DNA of 64,000 bases, from contig NZ_JACHGN010000002.1 of assembly GCF_014202315.1 (NCBI RefSeq), forward strand, positions 93,480-157,479, given 5' to 3'. Position numbers and translations under genes: made by a program. This document shows positions 8,101 to 16,239 of this stretch, piece by piece; within the stretch, counting starts at the first letter, position 1, and the number at the start of each line of letters is the position of its first letter. The stretch is from Thermocatellispora tengchongensis (GTDB lineage Bacteria > Actinomycetota > Actinomycetes > Streptosporangiales > Streptosporangiaceae). The notes beneath the pieces are model-generated. The model had not been told where the DNA came from and ran no database searches. It saw only the letters and a program-made list of their open reading frames with translations.

Positions 8101-9258
8101 TTGCAGGGACCCCTTGGCGACATCGTTGTCCTCGATCTCTCGCGGGCGTTGGCCGGGCCGCATGCCGCCCAGATGCTCGGGGATCTCGGGGCAAAGGTGA
8201 TCAAGGTGGAGCATCCGGCGGGCGGCGACGAGTCGCGCGGGTGGGGGCCGCCGTTCGTGGGGCCGGAGCAGGACATCTCCACCTACTTCCTGTCGGCCAA
8301 CCGCAACAAGCAGTCCGTCGCCGTGGACATGAAGACCGACGAGGGCAAGGCGCTGGTCGAGCGGCTGGTGCGGCAGAGCGACGTGCTGATCGAGAACTTC
8401 AGGAGCGGGGTGCTGGACCGGCTGGGGTTCCCGGTGGAGCGGTTGCGGGAGCTGAACCCGCGGCTGGTGGTGTTGTCGATCACCGGGTTCGGGCACGACG
8501 GGCCCGAGGGCGGGCGGCCGGGGTATGACCAGATCGCGCAGGGCGAGGCGGGGCTGATGAGCCTGACCGGGCCCTCGCCGGACGAGCCGTACCGGGTGGG
8601 GGCCTCGATCGGGGACGTCCTGGCCGGCATGTACGGCGCGTACGGCGTGTTGGCCGCGCTGCACGAGCGGGCGCGTACCGGAAAGGGGGCGGTCGTGCGC
8701 ACGTCGCTGCTGGCCGCGATCACCGGTGTGCACGCCTACCACGGGACCGCCTGGACCGTGGGCGGGCAGGTGCCGCGGGCCAACGGGAACCACCACGCGT
8801 CCATCGCGCCGTACGGTGCCTTCCGGTGCGCCGACGGGATGGTGCAGATCGCCGCGGCGAATGACGCCCTATGGCGAAAAGTCGCCACCCTCCTCGACAT
8901 AGACCCAGATCTCCCGCAATATGCGACCAACCGGGACCGGTTCGCGCACCGCGACGACCTGATCCGGGACATGGAGACCGCGCTCGCCAAGCACGACCGC
9001 GCCCACTGGCTCGCCGAGCTCGACCGGCTCGGCGTGCCCGCCGGCGCCATCCGGAGCATCGACGAGGTGTACGAGTGGGAGCAGACCCGCTCCCAGGGCC
9101 TGGTGGTGGAGGTCGATCACCCCGTGCTCGGCACGATCAGCCTGCCCGGCCCGCCGCTGCGGTTCGACGGCGCGCCGCCCTTCCCGCACACCGCGCCGCC
9201 CGCGCTGGGCCAGCACAATGACGAGGTCCTGGTGTGGCTGGAGGAGCGGGAGCGGTGA
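8101..9258 (+). CDS. Family III CoA-transferase (CaiB/BaiF type)
   Basis: TTG 8101 is chosen because GGAGG lies six bases upstream (8090-8094) and the family N-terminus begins there (GPLGDIVVLDLSRALAGPHAAQMLGDLGA). The 385-residue length suits family III enzymes, which move CoA between carboxylic acids through an aspartyl-CoA thioester. Asp172 in RVGASIGDVLAGM aligns with the catalytic Asp; ANRNKQSVAVDMK and GFGHDGPEGGRPGYD are family motifs. It overlaps the next gene (carboxyltransferase) by 4 bp, so the two probably act on one acyl-CoA route. The acid substrate is unknown. Confidence 0.88.
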   Translation: MQGPLGDIVVLDLSRALAGPHAAQMLGDLGAKVIKVEHPAGGDESRGWGPPFVGPEQDISTYFLSANRNKQSVAVDMKTDEGKALVERLVRQSDVLIENFRSGVLDRLGFPVERLRELNPRLVVLSITGFGHDGPEGGRPGYDQIAQGEAGLMSLTGPSPDEPYRVGASIGDVLAGMYGAYGVLAALHERARTGKGAVVRTSLLAAITGVHAYHGTAWTVGGQVPRANGNHHASIAPYGAFRCADGMVQIAAANDALWRKVATLLDIDPDLPQYATNRDRFAHRDDLIRDMETALAKHDRAHWLAELDRLGVPAGAIRSIDEVYEWEQTRSQGLVVEVDHPVLGTISLPGPPLRFDGAPPFPHTAPPALGQHNDEVLVWLEERER

Positions 9259-10805
9259 CGCCTCCCCCCGCTACCACGCCGGCAGGCCAGGGGGCAGGGG
9301 AGGCGGCGGGCCCCCCGCCCCGGCCCGACGCGCGCACACTCATCGGCATCGTGCTCGACCCCGGCTCCTGGAGGTCCTGGGACGAGCCGCCCGCCGACCC
9401 GGCCGAGCCCGGCTCCCCGTACGCCGACGAGCTGGCCGCAGCGCGCGCCAAGACCGGCTACGACGAGGCCGTCGTCACCGGGGAGGGGCTGCTCGGCGGG
9501 CGCCGGGTCGCGGTGGCCGTGTGCGAGTTCTCCTTCATGGCCGGCTCGATCGGCGTGGCCGCGGCCGACCGCCTCGTACGCGCCGTGGAGCGCGCCACCC
9601 GTGAGCGGCTGCCGCTGCTGGCCGCCCCCGCCTCGGGCGGCACCCGGATGCAGGAGGGCGCGCTCGCGTTCGCCCAGATGATCAAGATCACCGCGGCGGT
9701 CGCGGCGCACAAGGCGGCCGGCCTGCCGTACATCGTCTACCTGCGCCACCCCACCACCGGCGGCGTCCTCGCCTCGTGGGGCTCGCTCGGCCATGTCGTC
9801 GCCGCCGAGCCGGGCGCGCTGATCGGCTTCCTCGGCCCCAGGGTGTTCGAGTCGCTGCACGGCTACCCGTTCCCCGAGGGCGTGCAGGTCGCGGAGAACC
9901 TGTACGCCCACGGCCTGATCGACGCGGTCGTCTCGGCCGCCGAGGCCAGGCAGGCCGCCATACGGGCGTTGTCGGTGCTGTGCGCGCCCACTGAAGGGCT
10001 GGAGCAGGGGCCGGAGCCGGCGGTCCCGGCGCGTCCCGTGGAGGCGTGGGAGGCCATCACCCGCTCCCGCCGGGACGACCGGCCCGGCGTGCGGGCCCTG
10101 CTGAAGCTCGGCGCCACGGACGTGACCCCGCTCAACGGCAGCGGCGCCGGTGAGGCCGACCCGGGCATGCTGCTCGCCCTGGCCCGCTTCGGCGCCGCGC
10201 CCGCCGTCGTGCTGGGCCAGGACCGTACCCGGCAGCGGGCGGTGGCCCCGCTCGGCCCCGGCGGGCTGCGGGTCGCCCGGCGCGGCATGCGCCTGGCCGC
10301 CGACCTGGGCCTGCCCCTGGTCACCGTGATCGACACCGCGGGCGCGGCGCTGTCCAAGGCGGCCGAGGAGGGCGGGCTGGCCGCCGAGATCGCCCGCTCG
10401 CTCGCCGACATGGTCACCCTGGACGCCCCGACCGTCTGCCTGATCCTGGGCGAGGGCGCGGGCGGCGCGGCCCTGGCGCTGCTGCCCGCCGACCGGGTGG
10501 TGGCGGCGCAGCACGGCTGGCTGTCCCCGCTGCCGCCCGAGGGCGCCTCGGCGATCCTGTACCGCAGCGTGGACTTCGCCCCCGAGATCGCCCGCGCCCA
10601 GCGCGTCGGCGCCGCCGACCTGCAGCGCGACGGCATCGTGGACCGGATCGTGCCCGAGCTTCCCGACGCGGCGTACGAGCCGGAGGCGTTCTGCCGCAGG
10701 ATCGCCCGCGCCCTGGAGTACGAGCTGGCCGGGCTGCTCGGCCGGCCCCCCGGCGACCGGCTCGCCGCCCGCACCGCCCGCTACCGGGCCCTCGGCTCGG
10801 CCTGA
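9255..10805 (+). CDS. Fused acyl-CoA carboxyltransferase (AccD-like plus AccA-like halves)
   Basis: GTG 9255 overlaps the CoA-transferase stop (GTGA); about 516 residues. The N-terminal half (~60-230) is AccD-like crotonase fold (EGLLGGRRVAVAVCEFSFMAGSIG, APASGGTRMQEG). The C-terminal half is AccA-like (LPLVTVIDTAGAALSKAAEEGGLAAEIA, CLILGEGAGGAALALLPADRVV, SAILYRS). Such fusions transfer a carboxyl group from carboxybiotin to an acyl-CoA. No biotin carboxylase or biotin carrier gene is nearby, so it must borrow them or act as a decarboxylase-like enzyme. There is no zinc-finger Cys cluster. Its 3' end overlaps the convergent gene by 25 bp. Confidence 0.85.
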   Translation: MTPPPATTPAGQGAGEAAGPPPRPDARTLIGIVLDPGSWRSWDEPPADPAEPGSPYADELAAARAKTGYDEAVVTGEGLLGGRRVAVAVCEFSFMAGSIGVAAADRLVRAVERATRERLPLLAAPASGGTRMQEGALAFAQMIKITAAVAAHKAAGLPYIVYLRHPTTGGVLASWGSLGHVVAAEPGALIGFLGPRVFESLHGYPFPEGVQVAENLYAHGLIDAVVSAAEARQAAIRALSVLCAPTEGLEQGPEPAVPARPVEAWEAITRSRRDDRPGVRALLKLGATDVTPLNGSGAGEADPGMLLALARFGAAPAVVLGQDRTRQRAVAPLGPGGLRVARRGMRLAADLGLPLVTVIDTAGAALSKAAEEGGLAAEIARSLADMVTLDAPTVCLILGEGAGGAALALLPADRVVAAQHGWLSPLPPEGASAILYRSVDFAPEIARAQRVGAADLQRDGIVDRIVPELPDAAYEPEAFCRRIARALEYELAGLLGRPPGDRLAARTARYRALGSA

Positions 10806-11476
10806 ACGGTGTCCACGCGGGCCAGCACCCGGCCGAGCGCGTCGCACACCTCCACCCGCCGCACCCCGGCGTCCGCGGCGTAGGTCACCGTCCACACCGC
10901 CATGGGCGCGCCCGGCGGCCTGTGGAACGTTCCGGCGACGGGCTCGCCCGAGAGCGTGCGGGCCGTCACCAGGGCCGCCTGCCCAGGCGCCGGGCCGTAC
11001 GCGACCACGCTGCCCCCGGACGCCAGACCGCCCGCGGCCCCCGGCGCCGCCGGCACGCACCGGGCGGCCGAGCAGAGCGCGTACCCGCCCCCGCCCTCCC
11101 GCACGAACCACACCCGCAGCGGATCGGCCCGGCCGGGAACGGGCAGCGAGGCCGCCTCGCCCACCGGCGCCCGGCCGGACGCCCCCGGGGCCGCCCCACC
11201 GGTCGTGCCCGTCGCCCCGCCGGTGGTGCCCGGGGCCTTGCCGGCAGTGCCCGGGGACCCGTCCATCCCGCCTGGGGCGATGGCCTGCAGCGCCACGGCC
11301 AGCGCGGCCGCGCCGGTCGCCGCCGCGAGGGGGAGCGTGGTCAGGGCCGCGCGCCGCCTACGGCGCACCGCGCGGGTGCGGGCCTGGAGGTTCGACCAGG
11401 CGTCCGGGCTGATCTCGGAGCTGTCCGCGCGCTCGCTCAGCGCCGCGCGCAGGCGGGCCTCCAGGTCGGGGGTCAC
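10781..11476 (-). CDS. Hypothetical single-pass membrane protein, anti-sigma-like layout
   Basis: A 231-residue protein with a strong AAGGAGGA ribosome site just before GTG 11476. The N-terminal ~45 residues are cytoplasmic and helical (LEARLRAALSERADSSEISPDAW, RTRAVRRRRRAALT). One membrane segment (AAATGAAALAVALQAI, ~52-67) follows, then a Gly/Thr/Ala-rich spacer and a ~130-residue outer domain with two Cys (ALCSAARCVP). This layout resembles actinobacterial sigma-factor-linked membrane proteins, but no sigma factor gene adjoins it. Function is unknown. Its end overlaps the convergent carboxyltransferase gene. Confidence 0.6.
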   Translation of the reverse strand: MTPDLEARLRAALSERADSSEISPDAWSNLQARTRAVRRRRRAALTTLPLAAATGAAALAVALQAIAPGGMDGSPGTAGKAPGTTGGATGTTGGAAPGASGRAPVGEAASLPVPGRADPLRVWFVREGGGGYALCSAARCVPAAPGAAGGLASGGSVVAYGPAPGQAALVTARTLSGEPVAGTFHRPPGAPMAVWTVTYAADAGVRRVEVCDALGRVLARVDTVQAEPRAR

Positions 11477-11633
11477 GGGTCTCCTCCTTCGCGACGCGGC
11501 CGGGCGCCGCCCCGCGCGGGCGCCGGGTGAACGCCGGTCACACTACGGAAGACACCTGGCGGGCCCGCGGGTTGACAGACCGTGCCGGTTCTGGTCTGGA
11601 CTGCGCCGCGTGAGGCTCCTGGGGAGAACGCCG

Positions 11634-12053
11634 CTACGGGCCGGGGCGCTCGGGGGTCAGCGAGACGGGGATGCGCTCGATCCGGATGGAGAAGACCTCC
11701 TCGCGCGGCACCACGACCTCGTACGCGCCGTGATCGACCATCCAGTAGCCCAGCGCCTCGGCCTTCATGCCGTTGTGCCCGGTGTAGGCGATGTGCAGGC
11801 CGTCCTCGTCCTCGTCGAGCACCACGCACGGCTCGCCGCCGAACGCGCCGACCGTGCGCACCATGACCAGCCAGTCGAGGTCGGCGCGGGAGACGACCCG
11901 CCGCCAGTAGCCGGAGGCGGCCTCGAAGCCCTCCTCGGCCTCCTCGCTGAACAGCACCACCTCGTCGGGGTCGCCGCCCAGTGCGGCGGCGTAGGAACGC
12001 TCGCCGAAGTGGGCGACGAAACCCGAGGCGACCACCTCGATCTCGGCGTTCAC
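11634..12053 (-). CDS. Hypothetical acidic protein
   Basis: A 139-residue product from GTG 12053, preceded by AAGGAGA. The N-terminus VNAEIEVVASGFVAHFGERSY leads a soluble, strongly acidic protein (DPDEVVLFSEEAEEGFEAA, VLDEDEDGLHIAYTG) with no signal peptide or membrane segment. I do not recognise the family. It lies 67 bp after another leftward hypothetical gene (12121-12570), and both follow a nitrilase gene, suggesting one leftward transcript with it. Confidence 0.55.
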   Translation of the reverse strand: MNAEIEVVASGFVAHFGERSYAAALGGDPDEVVLFSEEAEEGFEAASGYWRRVVSRADLDWLVMVRTVGAFGGEPCVVLDEDEDGLHIAYTGHNGMKAEALGYWMVDHGAYEVVVPREEVFSIRIERIPVSLTPERPGP

Positions 12054-12120
12054 AACATCTCCTTCGTCGGCGCTGTGAACGCCTGGCGGCCGTGCCCGTC
12101 GGTTCGCCGGCTGTGCGCGC

Positions 12121-12570
12121 TCACGGGCGCTCCCCTCCGTCGGAGGCGGGCCGCCAGGTGAGCCCGTCGTACACGCCGAACAGGCTCTCGCCCTCGGCGG
12201 TGAGGTGGCCGATCCTGGCGCCCGCCGGGATCGGCATCGGCATGGTGTGGAACTGCGGCACGACGTGCTCGCGAGAGGTGGTGAACGCGTTGCCCGCGAA
12301 GGGCGGGTTGTCGCTCCAGTCGCCGCCCATGTGCGGGCCGTACGGCACGACGTAGTGATCGACGTCACGGGCCACCCAGCGCATGATGTACAGCTCGGGC
12401 ACGTCCGCGGTCAGCTCGGAGCCCTCGAAGTGGAGGTCGAGGGCGTAGAAGAGCTGCCGCGGCGTGGTGAGCCTGGCGCAGTCCTGCGCCCGGTAGACGT
12501 AGCCGGAGATGACCGTGCGTTTGCCGGACAGATAGGGCACCAGCAGGCGAGGCGGGATTACCTTCAGCAT
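12121..12570 (-). CDS. Hypothetical protein
   Basis: About 149 residues from ATG 12570 (MLKVIPPRLLVPYLSGKR); GTG 12597 is an in-frame alternative and neither has a clear ribosome site. The body contains ISGYVYRAQDC, ELYIMRWVARDVDHYVVPYG and HTMPMPIPAGARIGHLTAEG. It looks soluble and folded, with aromatic-rich strands, but I do not recognise a family. It sits directly downstream of the leftward nitrilase gene and upstream of another hypothetical on the same strand, so it may belong to that operon. Confidence 0.5.
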   Translation of the reverse strand: MLKVIPPRLLVPYLSGKRTVISGYVYRAQDCARLTTPRQLFYALDLHFEGSELTADVPELYIMRWVARDVDHYVVPYGPHMGGDWSDNPPFAGNAFTTSREHVVPQFHTMPMPIPAGARIGHLTAEGESLFGVYDGLTWRPASDGGERP

Positions 12571-12607
12571 CTGCGTTCTGCGGCCCGGCTCGTTCACGAG
12601 CCCTAGT

Positions 12608-13411
12608 TTACGATCGGGCGACCCCGAGAATGCGATGTTCGAGACAGGGGAGCGTGGCCCTGGCCGCGGCCGTGACCGAGGTGTCCACCTCGCACACGTG
12701 CACCTCACCCGACGAGCCGAGCGTCGCCCGCGCGACGCCCATCGGATCGACCAGCATGCTGCGCCCGATGCCGAAGCCGTCTCTGCTGTCGGGGTCGTGC
12801 GCCTGGCCCACCGCGGCCGTCCACATGGTGTTCTCGATCGCCCGCGCCCGCACCAGCGTCGCCCAGTGGTCCTCCTTCAACGGCCCGGAGCCCCAGGCCG
12901 CGATGACCGCGAACATCTCCGCGCCCAGATCCACCAGCGCCCGCGCCAGCTCCGGGAAGCGCACGTCGTAGCAGGTGATCAGGCCGATCCGCAGCCCGGC
13001 CAGCTCGACGACGACCGGCTCGCCGCCGGGCACCACCAGGTCGGACTCGCGGGCGCCGAAGGAGTCGAACAGGTGGATCTTCCGGTACGCCGCCGCCAGC
13101 GCGCCCCGCTCGTCCAGCGCGACCGCCGTGTTGTAGACCCGCCCGTCGGCGGAGTCGCCCGGCTCGAACACCCCGGCGATGACCGCGACGCCGTGCTCGC
13201 GGGCCGCCGCCGCGAGCCCGCTGACGAACGGCCCGTCGAGAGGCTCGGCCAGGTCGGCGATCCGCTTGCCGAACCTGGTCAGCGTGGACTCGGGGAAGAC
13301 GGCCAGCTCGGCGCCGCGGGCGGCCGCACGCGCGATCTCCGCGCGGGCGAGCTCCAGGTTGACGGCGGGATCGACGGAGACGGGGATCTGGCACAGCGCG
13401 ATGGTCGTCAC
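12608..13411 (-). CDS. Carbon-nitrogen hydrolase (nitrilase superfamily amidase)
   Basis: A 267-residue enzyme with the full Glu-Lys-Cys triad of the nitrilase superfamily: Glu41 in AVFPESTL, Lys111 in YRKIHLFD, and Cys147 in LITCYDVRFPE. The motifs and length match omega-amidase/deaminated glutathione amidase-like members, which hydrolyse small carboxamides in the cytosol. GTG 13411 overlaps the stop of the upstream DUF418 gene (GTGA), so they are co-translated. Substrate is inferred only at the amide level. Confidence 0.88.
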   Translation of the reverse strand: MTTIALCQIPVSVDPAVNLELARAEIARAAARGAELAVFPESTLTRFGKRIADLAEPLDGPFVSGLAAAAREHGVAVIAGVFEPGDSADGRVYNTAVALDERGALAAAYRKIHLFDSFGARESDLVVPGGEPVVVELAGLRIGLITCYDVRFPELARALVDLGAEMFAVIAAWGSGPLKEDHWATLVRARAIENTMWTAAVGQAHDPDSRDGFGIGRSMLVDPMGVARATLGSSGEVHVCEVDTSVTAAARATLPCLEHRILGVARS

Positions 13412-14340
13412 TTCTCCACCCTATTCGGGACCGGAGCGTTCCAGGTGAGACGCCGCCACAGCCATTCGGCCGGGCCATAGTCGAACCGGGACAGCCACCA
13501 CCGCGAGAAGAGGACCTGTACGGCGAGCGTGATCACGCTGAGCACGATGCCCGCGCGCCGCGTCGGGTCGGCGGTCAGCAACGGCAGCGCGGCCAGGATG
13601 ACCGGGGTGCTGGTCAGGTAGTTGGTCAGCGCCATCCGGCCGAGCGGGGCGAGCACGGCCAGCAGCGGGCGGCGCAACCGGGTGCGCAGCAGCAGGAGCA
13701 GGCCGGTGGCGTACGCGAGCGCGTCCAGCAGCCCCGCGACCGGTGGGACGGCCGCGATCCACAACTCGCCCGGATTCAGGCGCATGTAGACGGTGAGCCA
13801 GGTGAGCAGCCCGCCCCCGAGGGCCGAGGCCACGAACACCGGCGGCACCACCTCGCGCGGCGGCCGGTACTGCATCATCGCCATGCCGAGCAGGAACAGC
13901 CCCGGGATCACCCAGTAGCCGCCGCCCTTCCAGCACCCGAACGCCGTCGCCAGCACGCCCAGGATCAGCACCGCGAGCCTGGGCAGGAACGAGGCCGGCA
14001 GCAGCACCACCAGCCCGATCACCGCGTACGGCAGCAGCACCTCGCCGCCCGGGACGAGCAACTGGTGCAGACAGCCGAACCCGGCCAGGATCACCAGCCG
14101 CCAGACCAGCCGGATCCTGTCCGCGGAACGCAGGAACAGCACCAGGCCGATGCCGAACAGAAAGGAGAAGATCGGGTAGAACCGGGCCTGCAGCAGACTC
14201 TCGATCACCCAGTCGACCCCGACGTGCGGCGCGTTGCCCAGCCTGCCCCGGGTGTGCTGCCAGGTGTTGACCACCATGATCCCGCACAGCGCGAGGCCCC
14301 GCACGGCGTCCAGCTCGTGGATGCGCTCCTTCTCGGCCAT
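13408..14340 (-). CDS. DUF418/YeiB-like integral membrane protein
   Basis: A 310-residue polytopic membrane protein starting MAEKERIHELDAVRGLALCGIM, the RGLALxGIxxxN signature of DUF418/YeiB-type proteins related to membrane acyltransferases. Roughly eight hydrophobic segments follow (FYPIFSFLFGIGLVLFL, LLPYAVIGLVVLLPASFL and others). The C-terminal LAPLGRMALTNYLTSTPVIL is the conserved DUF418 region. It is first in a leftward operon with the nitrilase gene (4-bp overlap). The reaction is unknown for most members. Confidence 0.8.
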   Translation of the reverse strand: MAEKERIHELDAVRGLALCGIMVVNTWQHTRGRLGNAPHVGVDWVIESLLQARFYPIFSFLFGIGLVLFLRSADRIRLVWRLVILAGFGCLHQLLVPGGEVLLPYAVIGLVVLLPASFLPRLAVLILGVLATAFGCWKGGGYWVIPGLFLLGMAMMQYRPPREVVPPVFVASALGGGLLTWLTVYMRLNPGELWIAAVPPVAGLLDALAYATGLLLLLRTRLRRPLLAVLAPLGRMALTNYLTSTPVILAALPLLTADPTRRAGIVLSVITLAVQVLFSRWWLSRFDYGPAEWLWRRLTWNAPVPNRVEK

Positions 14341-14464
14341 CACCACGACCAGGGTGACACGGCCGCGAACACGGCGCCGATCGGGACGGGGGCACGGGCG
14401 GCTGGCGCGGGGATCACAAGGACCCAGGCTAATGCCGCGCTCGGCGCTGTGCTCATGGCGCGTG

Positions 14465-14824
14465 CTCGGCATTGGACGGATGTGGTCGCGGAGGGTGCTC
14501 GGCACGGGTGGGCCGTGCCTGCGGCCCGTGCCCGGCATGGGTGGGGTGTGGCGCGTGCTCGGCATTGGACGGGGTGTGGTCGCGGAGGGTGCTCGACACA
14601 GGCGGACTGTGCCTCCGGCCCGTGCCCGGCATGGGTGGCTGTGCCTGCCGCCCGTGCTCGGCATGGGGGGAGTGTGGTGCGTGCTCGGCATGGGCGGGTT
14701 GTGCTTGTGGCGCGTGCCCGGCATGGGTGGGCTGTGCTTGTGGCGCCTGCTCGGGACGGGGGCCGTGCCTGCGGCCCGTGCTCGGCACGGGCGGGGCGTG
14801 CTCATCGCTCGTGCTCGGCACTGG
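14465..14824. repeat. Degenerate minisatellite, about 11 units of 33 or 27 bp
   Basis: The core CTCGGCATGGG (or CCCGGCATGGG, CTCGGCACGGG) recurs at about 14465, 14498, 14531, 14558, 14592, 14625, 14657, 14684, 14717, 14750, 14781 and 14814. Spacings are mostly 33 bp, with two of 27. Flanking words GTGCCTGCGGCCCGTG and GTGCTTGTGGCGC also recur. Units differ from each other, so the array is older than the perfect duplications elsewhere in the window. Confidence 0.8.
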
Positions 14825-15135
14825 CGGCTGGCCCGGACATGACCCGCGCCCAGGCCCATCGCACCCGCTTGGCGTCTGGGCCGACGATCGCTGCCCGGCG
14901 TGACGGGCGCTGAGTTGTGACCCCACGCCCATCCCATGCCTTGCTCCATGCTTCGGGCCGCTGCTTCCTGGATTGGTGGGCTTCCTGGATCGGTGGGCAG
15001 CCGCCGACAGGGCCGGGCTCGGCGAGCGCGGTCATCGCCGGGGCCGGTGGCGAAGCATAGGAAGGCGTCTGGAGTTCTCGCCCGCGCCCCCGGTCCCGGC
15101 CACGCCCGGCGAGGCGCGCCGGGCTGGCCGCACAC

Positions 15136-15230
15136 ACTGGTGGCGGCGGCACCTGGTCGGCCGCCCGCACTGGTGGCGGCGGCACCTGGTCGGCCGCAGG
15201 CACTGGTGGCGGCGGCACCTGGCCGGTGCC
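15136..15230. repeat. 33-bp tandem repeat, 3 copies
   Basis: ACTGGTGGCGGCGGCACCTG followed by GTCGGCCGC starts at 15136, 15169 and 15202, giving an exact 33-bp period; the third copy diverges at its end. The period equals that of the larger array 0.4 kb upstream, although the sequence differs. Confidence 0.85.
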
Positions 15231-15523
15231 CGCGTCGGGGTGCTCCCTGGCCGCCATTGCTCATGAAAGTTTCGGCACAGCCACCGAGAAGTGTCGGAGA
15301 AGCGATGGGTGCGCCGACCAGAGCAGGGGAAGCCCGCCCCGCCTCGGAGTCGAAACGTTTCCGGTGGTGGCGGGGTGGGAAAGGTGATCCGGGGGGCCAT
15401 GGGAGCCCTGACCCCTGCGGGCGCGGGTGTGACGCTGGGGGCGTGGCGGCATCATGGTGACGACGGCTACCCAAGCGCGGCGGCCGGGCCACGGCCGCGC
15501 AACACCCGAGGGCGGTCCGACCC

Positions 15524-16093
15524 ATGCACGACTTGCGCAGCCTCCTCGACTCCGCCGTCGAGCGCGCCCGAGCGCACCCCGGCGTGAGCACCGTGCTCGC
15601 CGCGGTCGTCGCGGTGCTCATGGTGGCGGGGCTGTTCGCCACCATGCACTATGACACGCCCGCGGGCGTTGACGAGGCCGTGGTCGCCGCGGGCACGCCC
15701 GTGCCCAGTCCTACCGTGGGCAGCCCGGCCGCCGGCACCCCGGCCGCGACGGTGGCCCCGAGCCCGGCGCCGGCCCCGAGCGCGTCGCGTACGCGCAGCC
15801 CGAAACCGGCCAAGGCCACCCGGCCCGCGCCCCGGCCGACCTCGCAGGCGCGCCGGGCGGAGGCGCCGCCGGTGCGGCCCGCACCGCCGCCCAAGCCGAC
15901 CCCGACCCCCAAACCGTCCAAGAGCCGCACCAAGGCCCCGCCGAAGAAGACGCCGGCACCCGCGAAGTCGCCCAAGCCCGCGCCGTCGCCCTCGGAGGAG
16001 ACGCCCTCGGAGAACCCGACGCTGGGCCAGCCGCCCGAGGACCCGGGCCCGACGGCCGTGCCCCCGTCGATGCCGCCCACCCCGGCGACCTGA
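15524..16093 (+). CDS. Single-pass membrane protein with long Pro/Lys/Ser-rich tail
   Basis: A 189-residue protein: a short N-terminal helix (MHDLRSLLDSAVERARAHPG), one membrane segment (STVLAAVVAVLMVAGLFATM, ~22-42), then about 140 residues of low-complexity Pro, Ala, Ser and Lys (for example PPPKPTPTPKPSKSRTK). The charge pattern suggests the tail is outside the cell, where such regions span or contact the wall. No catalytic domain is visible and I do not recognise a family. Two LacI-type palindromes lie 160-260 bp upstream. It may be a real wall-spanning protein or a weakly conserved gene. Confidence 0.55.
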   Translation: MHDLRSLLDSAVERARAHPGVSTVLAAVVAVLMVAGLFATMHYDTPAGVDEAVVAAGTPVPSPTVGSPAAGTPAATVAPSPAPAPSASRTRSPKPAKATRPAPRPTSQARRAEAPPVRPAPPPKPTPTPKPSKSRTKAPPKKTPAPAKSPKPAPSPSEETPSENPTLGQPPEDPGPTAVPPSMPPTPAT

Positions 16094-16239
16094 CGAGCGC
16101 GGGTCGAACGAGCCGACGAGCGGCGACCTGACGAGCGCCGGGCCGGGCGAATGGCGACCCGACGGGCGGCGGGTCTCCGTCGTCGGATCACCGTCGGCGC
16201 CCGCCCCGGATCGCCGGCTCTCGCCGATCCGTCCCCCGG

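Larger units (their letters stand above)
14341..15523. other. 1.2-kb gap without a credible gene, rich in tandem repeats
   Basis: Open frames cross this stretch on both strands, but they have no recognisable domain, no good start sites, and compositions dictated by the repeats. It holds two tandem arrays (14465-14824 and 15136-15230). At its right end, operator-like palindromes occur at 15264-15276 (ATGAAAGTTTCGG) and 15352-15361 (GAAACGTTTC), upstream of the gene at 15524. Confidence 0.7.

Noticed and set aside
10781-11476. Anti-sigma factor
   Set aside because: Topology fits, but there is no zinc-binding HxxxCxxC motif and no sigma factor gene beside it, so only a neutral call is given.
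14465-14824. Possible CRISPR array
   Set aside because: The repeated core is only about 11 bp and degenerate, the intervening 16-22 bp also recur between units, and there are no cas genes. It is a minisatellite.
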